Of a stretch of DNA of 49,273 bases, positions 43,367 through 49,273 are shown one piece after another. The stretch lies in NCBI GenBank assembly GCA_024235035.1, contig JACKNE010000021.1:1-49273 (forward strand). Direction: 5' to 3'. The notes under the pieces were generated by a model. It was not told where the DNA came from. It searched no databases and saw only the letters and a program-made list of their open reading frames with translations. Position 1 is the first letter of the stretch. Each line of letters begins with the position of its first letter. Both the position numbers and the translations under genes were made by a program. The stretch is from Gammaproteobacteria bacterium. Lineage in GTDB: Bacteria > Pseudomonadota > Gammaproteobacteria > Competibacterales > Competibacteraceae.

Positions 43367-44884
43367 ATGACCACGCGCACCGAAGGTGGTACGGGCGACG
43401 AAATTTTGATCAACGTGACTCCCCGTGAAACCCGGATTGCGGTGGTCGAAAATGGCGTCCTCCAAGAGATCCTAGTCGAGCGAGTGGGGCGGCGTGGCTT
43501 GGTGGGCAACATTTATCAAGGCCGGGTTTGCCGGGTGTTGCCAGGCATGGAAGCTGCGTTTGTGGATATTGGCTTGGAACGGGCCGCCTTCTTGCACGTT
43601 TCCGATATTCGCCCTGAGTACCGGCTCGAGTCCTGTCTGTCCGAAACCGGCGTTTCGACCGTCGGCAATGGTGACCGGACGCTGGCGATCACCGACTTGG
43701 TGCGCGAGGGTCAGGAACTGGTCGTGCAGGTGATCAAGGACCCGATCGGCACCAAGGGCGCGCGGTTGACGACGCATATCACCCTACCGTCACGATTTCT
43801 CGTGTTCCTGGCCGATTCCGATGTCGCGGGTGTGTCCGTCAAGATCGACGGTGAGCGCGAGCGGCAACGTTTGAAAGAGGTGGTGAACGCTTTCCGCGCC
43901 GAGTTCGGAGGTGGCTATATCGTGCGCACGGCGGCGGAAGGTGTGGAGTCTTGGGCGCTGCGGGCCGATATGCAGTTTTTGCAACGATTGTGGTGTTCCA
44001 TCCAGGATCGCATCCGTGAAACCAGTGGCATTGTGGCGCTCTATGAGGATCTACCGCTGGTGCTGCGGGTGCTACGCGATTTCGTCGGTGATAGTGTCGA
44101 AAAAGTCCGCATCGATTCGCGCGAGACCAGTCAACGCATGTTGCAGTTTGCCGAAAAATTCGTTCCGGAAATGGTCTCACGCTTGGAGCACTATCCTGGT
44201 GAGCGGCCAATTTTCGAGCTGTATGGCATCGATGATGAAATCCAGCGGGCGCTCGGCAAAAAAGTGTTGCTGAAGTCCGGTGGTTATCTGATCGTCGATC
44301 AGACCGAGGCGATGACCACGGTCGATGTGAATACCGGGGCCTATGTCGGTCATCGTAATCTGGAAGAAACTATTTTCAAGACCAATCTGGAGGCGGCGGC
44401 GGCCATCGCGCGACAATTGCGGCTGCGCAATCTGGGCGGAATCATCATCCTCGATTTCATCGATATGGCCAGCGAGGAACACCGGCAAGCGGTGCTGAAG
44501 GCATTGGAAAAGCATCTGGAAAAAGATCGCGCCAAGAGCCATATCTCGCAGGTGTCGCCGTTGGGGCTGGTGGAGATGACCCGCAAGCGCACCCGTGAGA
44601 GCCTGGGGCAAATCCTGTGTGAACCGTGTCCGTTGTGCGACGGGCGCGGTTCGATCAAGACCGCTGAAACGGTTTGTTATGAGATTTTCCGGGAATTGTT
44701 GCGCGAGGCCCGTCAATATGCGCCGCGTCAATTCGTGGTGTTGGCGGCGCCGGAAGTGGTGGATGTGATGCTGGATCAGGAATCCCACGCTGTGGCGCAG
44801 TTGGAGGCGTTCATCGAGATCCCGATCAAGTTCCAGGCTGAGGTGCTGTACACCCGCGAGCAATATGATGTGGTGCTGATGTGA
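43367..44884 (+). CDS. rng: Ribonuclease G
   Basis: 505 residues. Endoribonuclease that matures the 16S rRNA 5' end and decays some mRNAs. An S1 domain lies at about 38-120 (RRGLVGNIYQGRVCRVLPGM). The catalytic metal aspartates are in TTVDVNTGAYVG and IIILDFIDM. The zinc-link motif reads CPLCDGRGSIKT. Length fits RNase G and is too short for RNase E. Gene ends 6 nt before the stop codon of the convergent pseudogene. Confidence 0.96.
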   Translation: MTTRTEGGTGDEILINVTPRETRIAVVENGVLQEILVERVGRRGLVGNIYQGRVCRVLPGMEAAFVDIGLERAAFLHVSDIRPEYRLESCLSETGVSTVGNGDRTLAITDLVREGQELVVQVIKDPIGTKGARLTTHITLPSRFLVFLADSDVAGVSVKIDGERERQRLKEVVNAFRAEFGGGYIVRTAAEGVESWALRADMQFLQRLWCSIQDRIRETSGIVALYEDLPLVLRVLRDFVGDSVEKVRIDSRETSQRMLQFAEKFVPEMVSRLEHYPGERPIFELYGIDDEIQRALGKKVLLKSGGYLIVDQTEAMTTVDVNTGAYVGHRNLEETIFKTNLEAAAAIARQLRLRNLGGIIILDFIDMASEEHRQAVLKALEKHLEKDRAKSHISQVSPLGLVEMTRKRTRESLGQILCEPCPLCDGRGSIKTAETVCYEIFRELLREARQYAPRQFVVLAAPEVVDVMLDQESHAVAQLEAFIEIPIKFQAEVLYTREQYDVVLM

Positions 44885-44890
44885 TTGGCT

Positions 44891-46421
44891 TTACACTCGT
44901 TCCCAGGCGAAGCCGGCCAGATTGCGCTGCTCGCGGCTGAAATCCATGCCCATCAAGGTCACCGGTTGACCTGCGTAGCAGTGGTGATAGCCACGAGCCT
45001 TGATTTGCTCCAACGCGCGTTGACCGCCGTCGGCGTCGGCCAGATTGAATTCCAGCAGCCAAATTCGCCCTTGATACTCGATGACCAAATCCACCTGTCC
45101 TCGATAACTGGACTCCTCGGCGCGAGTTCCCACGCCCAACGCCGCAAACAGGCAGTACACCAGTGATGCCCAGTAGCCTTCGTAGCTGGCCAGATCGTTG
45201 CGACGAATCGTGCGGAATCGAGGCAAAGAAGGCCTGCAAGGCAGGTCGCAGGGCTTCGGGATCATCCTGCTCCAGCGCTTGAAACACCCGATCCTCCGCT
45301 CGTTGCTGTTCGCGCCGGTTGGGGACATAGCGGCGTAGGATCGCCCGCGGCAGGCTGATGCGCACCTCATGATTGGGAAAGCCCAGCCGGTAGCGAAAGC
45401 CGTTGGGGCGCACCTGCCGTTCCCGCACGGTGGCGTAGCCCGTCTGGAATAGCAGCGCTTCCGGCTCAATTGCCTCGACCTCGAAGGCGCCCAGCAGGTC
45501 TTCACTGGCCCAGTAATCGTCGGCTTCGGGGATGACGAACTGCCGCTGGCGCAATAGCTCGATCAAAAAGGTCGGCGTGCCGGTTTCGAACCAGTGCGGC
45601 TTGAATTCACGCTGATTGAGATACAGTAGAATATCGAACGGGTTATAGACTGGCTCACCGAGGAAATTGTAACCGTTGTACCAGTGCCGTACTTGAGCCA
45701 AATCCACTCCATCTAAGTATTCGGCAAACGTGGTCGTGAACTCCTGATGGGTATAGCCGCACAGGGTCGCGGTACGTCGATCCAGGGTGATGTCTTCCAA
45801 ATTGTTCAGTCCGGAAAACAGCGAAACCTTGGAGAATTTACTGACCCCGGTCAGCAGCACGAATTTGAGATGTGGGTCGAGGCTTTTGATGACCGAATAG
45901 AAATTATGCAAGCCCTCTCGCATCGTCCGGGCCTGCTCCGGGTGGTCGAGATTGTCCAGAATCGGTTTGTCGTATTCGTCGATCAGAATGACGACAGGTT
46001 GCTGCGTGGTTGCCGTCAGGCGCAAGACTAATTCCTCGAAGCGGCTGGGAATATCCAGCCGCTCCAGGGTCAGGCTCCAGCGCCGGGCAGATTCATCCAG
46101 TTGCGCAGTGATGCGCTGGTCGAGTTCTTCCCGCGTGCGCAAGACGCCGGGGCTGAAATCGAAGCGCAGCACGGGATATTTTCGGCTCCAGTCCCAGTGC
46201 TGTTCCAGATACAGCCCCGTGAACAATTCCCGGTTGCTGGCGAACGCCTCGGCTAGGGTGTCCACCAGCAGGCTTTTGCCAAAGCGTCGAGGCCGGGCCA
46301 GGAAATAATATTTGCCTGCTTCGGTCAATTGCGCGACATGAGCGGTTTTGTCTACATAGACATAGCCTTGAGTGCGTATCTCGCGCAGGTTTTGCAGGCC
46401 AATCGGCAGCTTTCTTTGCAT
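44891..46421 (-). pseudogene. AAA-ATPase/PD-(D/E)XK (DUF1703) protein, frameshifted
   Basis: From ATG at 46421-46419 the protein starts MQRKLPIGLQNLREIRTQGY and has a P-loop-like RPRRFGKS, then VVILIDEYDKPILDNLDHPE, the AAA-ATPase-like (PF09820-type) core. After ASIPHD the frame breaks near 45205; the correct continuation, RRNDLASYEGYWASLVYCLF, lies in another frame and runs to TAA at 44893-44891. Against the second copy (47715 onward), about five bases are missing (or two, modulo three). The nuclease domain also reads LLEFNL where the other copy has LFEFKV, so the catalytic lysine is gone. Probably dead; a sequencing error could explain the frameshift but not the lysine change. Confidence 0.8.
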
Positions 46422-46526
46422 GGCGGTCGACTCCGACCGAGCGAGAACGTGAGTCGGCACTATAGCGTAGGCGGAAAAGAAAAACCGTTGAGGTTGCTGC
46501 CCTGTAGATGACAAGCGAGATTAAAG

Positions 46527-47098
46527 ATGCTAGGGATCACTTATAAAAAACCTTTCTTTATGCAGAAAGGGATGAACAGAAAAGAGCGGAATTTATTGAG
46601 CAACTAAGGCGGAACAAATCCCGAGGAGATGAAGAGCAGCCAATTGTTTATATTGATGAATGTGGTTTTCACAATAAAATCAAAAGTGAATATGGTTGGA
46701 GTAGGAGAGGTGACCTCATTTTGGAGGACAAGCACGGCAGGGCGACCGAAAAAATCAACTTGATTGCAGGGTTATTGAATCAGAAGGTCATTGCGCCGCT
46801 CATGTATTCATTTTATACGGATACGGAAGTATTTAACCTATGGATTGAGAGATGTTTAATTCCTGAGCTTCCTGAGAAATGTATTCTTATTATGGATAAT
46901 GCGAGTTTTCATAAATCTGAAGAAACACGAAGCATTATTGAAGAAAATGGACATCAATTGCTATTTTTACCTCCTTATTCACCGGATCTTAATCCTATCG
47001 AAAATCATTGGGCTCTTCTTAAGAGAAGATTGAGAAAAATCCTTCCAAATAATAAGAGTCTTTTTGAATCCTTATCAGCAGTATTTAAAACTGCATAA
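46527..47098 (+). pseudogene. IS630-family transposase, 5'-truncated and frameshifted
   Basis: DDE transposase remnant. MLGITYKKPFF opens at 46527, then a single missing T near 46559 shifts the frame to YAERDEQKRAEFIEQLRRNK. The DDE core is otherwise present: VYIDECGF, then LIMDNASFHK, then DLNPIENHWALLKRRL. The N-terminal helix-turn-helix region is missing and non-IS sequence lies directly upstream. It is much richer in A and T than its surroundings, consistent with recent arrival. No terminal inverted repeats or TA duplication could be identified. Confidence 0.75.
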
Positions 47099-47182
47099 AA
47101 ACTGTTTTACTATAACACAATAAGCCAGTTTAAGAATTCAACAATATGATTTTAAAAACAATTTATTTCAATATTCAAGGTT

Positions 47183-47390
47183 AAAACCACCGGCTTTAGC
47201 CGGTCAGCTTTCAGCTACGACTCTCCAAGCGGACCCAGATGCTCTCCAAATGGGGATATGCTTGGTGCTGTAAACTTATTGTTGCAACAGGATATTGTTA
47301 TTCTTAAAGCGCCGGGCACAGTGATGGGTGGACTTTCAGTCCTCTGCGCCCGGCGCAGAACCCACCAGCTTTAAGCTGGTGGTTGTTCAG
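47183..47390 (+). mobile_element. IS605-like palindrome-bounded miniature element
   Basis: A non-coding segment framed by hairpins: ACCGGC-TTTA-GCCGGT (47189-47204) at the left and CCACCAGC-TTTAA-GCTGGTGG (47362-47382) at the right. Between them, GCGCCGGGC (47309-47317) pairs with GCCCGGCGC (47348-47356) and encloses GGACT-TTC-AGTCC (47330-47342). Subterminal hairpins without a protein gene are what non-autonomous IS200/IS605 derivatives look like. Borders are approximate. It could instead be a structured RNA gene. Confidence 0.5.
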
Positions 47391-47444
47391 TTTTCATGCC
47401 AATGAGGCGCAATATGATGTGACGACTTGCTTTGATCGATAGGG

Positions 47445-47510
47445 GTGTAAAATTTTCTGACGAAATCCGTAAAGAGAGGCTCGAATACGGTTGATTCGTG
47501 TAAAATTTTC
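47445..47510 (+). repeat. Direct repeat GTGTAAAATTTTC
   Basis: Two identical 13-mers at 47445-47457 and 47498-47510, 53 nt apart start to start. The core AAAATTTT is self-complementary. They lie in the gap between the miniature element and the second AAA-ATPase gene and could be operator half-sites or remnants of an insertion. Confidence 0.45.
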
Positions 47511-47573
47511 CGCCTTCGGCGTAAACCAGGTTGGCAACGACGTTCTAGTGTTTGGCCAAATTTAAAACGATGG

Positions 47574-47654
47574 GTAGGTTGGGCTGAGGAACGAAGCCCA
47601 ACATCTTGAAGCCACAAAACCAGTTAGGCTTCGCTACGCTCAGCGCCAACCTAC
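47574..47654. repeat. 81-bp inverted-repeat element
   Basis: GTAGGTTGG (47574-47582) and CCAACCTAC (47646-47654) are exact inverted ends; inside, TTGGGCT (47579-47585) pairs with AGCCCAA (47595-47601). A right-hand part with GGCTTCGCTACGCTCAGCG is typical of dispersed bacterial repeats. It is probably one member of a multicopy intergenic family, though only one copy is in this window. Confidence 0.55.
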
Positions 47655-47714
47655 ACTTAGAATTGGTGGAGCACTAGGCGACTTTAAACGTCGGTGGAGA
47701 TCCAAGACCCATTC

Positions 47715-49273
47715 ATGAATGCTTCCACACCCGCCCGCCGCAAACTACCGATTGGGATTCAAACCTTCACCAAGATTCGGTCGGAGGATTACTACTATGT
47801 GGACAAGACGCCGCTGGCTTGGCGTTTGACCCAAGCAGGCAGCTACTACTTCCTCTCTCGCCCGCGGCGCTTTGGCAAGAGCCTGTTCCTGGACACGCTC
47901 AAGGAATTGTTCGAGGGCAACGAACCGCTGTTTCGGGGGTTGTTCATCCATGACCGCTGGGACTGGTCGGTGCATCATCCGGTGATTGCCCTCAGCTTCG
48001 CCGGTGGTGTTCTCCAAAGCCGGACGGAATTGGACGAAAAGATCGGGGAACTGCTGGAAGACCAGCAACAATGCCACCAAGTGGTCTGTACCCATACCAG
48101 CCTCTCGGGCCGTTTCGAGCAGTTGATCCGAGGGACCTACCAACGCACCGGTCAACGAGTCGTCGTGCTGATCGATGAATACGACAAACCGATCTTGGAT
48201 AACTTGAAGGATCGGGAGACCGCCCTGGCGATGCGCGAAGGCTTGAAGAACCTGTATTCAGTGCTCAAGGGCGCGGATGCGTATCTGCGTCTGGTGTTCC
48301 TGACCGGCGTCTCCAAGTTCAGCAAGGTCAGCCTGTTCTCAGGCTTGAACAATCTCAACGATATCACAGTGGATGCCCACTACTCAGCCATTTGTGGCTA
48401 TACGGAAGCGGATGTAGACACGGTGTTTGCGCCGGAACTGAGCGGACTGGATCGGAAGGAGATTCGGCATTGGTACAACGGTTACCACTGGTTGGGCGAG
48501 GCCGTCTACAACCCGTTTGACTTGTTATTGCTGTTCGACAAGCGCCAATTCCGCCCCTGGTGGTTTGAGACCGGCACGCCGGGCTTTCTGATCGACCTGC
48601 TGGCTCAACGCGGCTTCTTTACCCCGAACCTGGCCCGGTTGCGCACTGGACTGGAGTTGCTGTCCACCTTCGATGTAGAGCATATCGCCACCGAAGCCCT
48701 GCTGTTTCAAACGGGCTATCTGACGATCCACCAGGCCGAGGAGCCGATTCGGGGTCACTGGGTGTACACCCTGGGCTATCCCAATCACGAAGTCGAAACT
48801 AGCCTCAACGCCAGCCTGCTGTCGGTCTACACCGACGATCTCAGCAAGAGTTTCGCCCATCGACTGCGCCTGCTGGACTTGCTGCTGGCCCACGATCTGG
48901 CCGGCTTGCAGGCGCTATTCCAAGCCTTCTTCGCCAGCATCCCCCACCAATGGTACGACAATAACCCGATCAGCCGCTACGAAGGCTATTACGCCAGCGT
49001 GTTCTACAGCTACTTCGCCGCCCTGGGACTGGATATCCTCCTGGAGGACGCCACGAATCACGGGCGCATCGACATGACGGTGAAACTTCAAGGACGGATT
49101 TATCTGTTCGAGTTCAAAGTGGTGGAACTGACCCCAGAAGGGCGGGCCTTGCAGCAGTTGAAGGACAAAGGCTATGCCGAGAAATATCGGGCGTTGGGTC
49201 AGCCTATTCATCTCATCGGGGTGGAATTCAGCCGCACGAGCCGTAACGTGGTCGGATTCGAGGTGGACATCGC
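47715..49273 (+). CDS. AAA-ATPase/PD-(D/E)XK (DUF1703) protein, cut by window end
   Basis: Open frame from ATG 47715 to the window edge, 519 codons without a stop: MNASTPARRKLPIGIQTFTK onward. The AAA-like domain has RPRRFGKSLFLDTL and VVVLIDEYDKPILDNLKDRE, then VFLTGVSKFSKVSLFSGLNN. The C-terminal nuclease-like domain has GRIDMTVKLQGRIYLFEFKV, giving D, E and K of the PD-(D/E)XK motif. It is paralogous to the broken gene at 44891-46421 along its whole length. Such genes occur in many copies in some environmental genomes, and their role is not established. No strong binding site precedes the ATG. Confidence 0.88.
   Translation, partial: MNASTPARRKLPIGIQTFTKIRSEDYYYVDKTPLAWRLTQAGSYYFLSRPRRFGKSLFLDTLKELFEGNEPLFRGLFIHDRWDWSVHHPVIALSFAGGVLQSRTELDEKIGELLEDQQQCHQVVCTHTSLSGRFEQLIRGTYQRTGQRVVVLIDEYDKPILDNLKDRETALAMREGLKNLYSVLKGADAYLRLVFLTGVSKFSKVSLFSGLNNLNDITVDAHYSAICGYTEADVDTVFAPELSGLDRKEIRHWYNGYHWLGEAVYNPFDLLLLFDKRQFRPWWFETGTPGFLIDLLAQRGFFTPNLARLRTGLELLSTFDVEHIATEALLFQTGYLTIHQAEEPIRGHWVYTLGYPNHEVETSLNASLLSVYTDDLSKSFAHRLRLLDLLLAHDLAGLQALFQAFFASIPHQWYDNNPISRYEGYYASVFYSYFAALGLDILLEDATNHGRIDMTVKLQGRIYLFEFKVVELTPEGRALQQLKDKGYAEKYRALGQPIHLIGVEFSRTSRNVVGFEVDI

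Noticed and set aside
44860..47421. 13-base match GCAATATGATGTG at the end of rng (44860-44872) and at 47409-47421, flanking the broken ATPase gene and IS630 fragment.
   Set aside because: In a 49-kb sequence roughly a dozen or more 13-base matches are expected by chance, and the flanking bases do not extend the match.

Overview
The window looks like chromosome from a gammaproteobacterium of moderate-to-high GC. The genes that suggest this are the full str-S10-spc-alpha ribosomal run, a six-gene rnfABCDGE operon, the leuS-lptE-holA-proA-nadD-rsfS-rlmH block and maf-rng. The left edge carries a PEP-CTERM/XrtA exopolysaccharide module (end of a sugar transferase, then PrsK and PrsR). The right part carries multicopy AAA-ATPase/PD-(D/E)XK genes and IS200/IS605 debris. 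That combination fits an environmental lineage such as Competibacteraceae or Chromatiales-like bacteria, but this is inference; there is no 16S rRNA gene here.

Layout. 1-3848: end of a polyprenyl sugar transferase, then overlapping prsK-prsR, a two-component system with a sigma-54-type activator. 3908-22413: one co-directional run of 32 genes (rpsL to rplQ) behind a near-consensus promoter and closed by a terminator. tuf and rpsJ are only 7 nt apart, so the usual break and leader between the str and S10 operons is missing; hairpins lie instead in the rpsJ-rplC, rpsC-rplP, rpsN-rpsH and rpmJ-rpsM gaps. 22432-24645: a minus-strand group of a 57-codon gene of unknown function, a PIG3-type quinone oxidoreductase and a zinc-ribbon Nudix hydrolase. 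24728-30958: argF and the Rnf ion-pumping ferredoxin:NAD oxidoreductase operon.

30959-35431 is an accessory island of different style: a truncated-looking small gene, a solitary intact TnpB element with a probable 3' omega RNA, two unrecognised genes, an orphan IS200/IS605 right end, and a class III extradiol-type dioxygenase. 35432-44884 returns to housekeeping: leucyl-tRNA synthetase, LPS assembly (LptE), DNA polymerase III delta, proline and NAD synthesis, ribosome silencing and methylation factors, Maf and RNase G.

44891-49273 is a second accessory zone: a frameshifted AAA-ATPase/PD-(D/E)XK gene, a 5'-truncated IS630 transposase, a palindrome-bounded IS605-like miniature element, short repeats, and a second, open copy of the AAA-ATPase/PD-(D/E)XK gene cut by the window end.

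I found no CRISPR array, tRNA or rRNA gene and no clear defence island. The points most worth a second look are the 57-codon gene beside rplQ, the unusual codon usage of tuf, the extended alpha-subunit tail, the alpha-operon leader, the TnpB locus with its orphan relative, and the structured element at 47183-47390.
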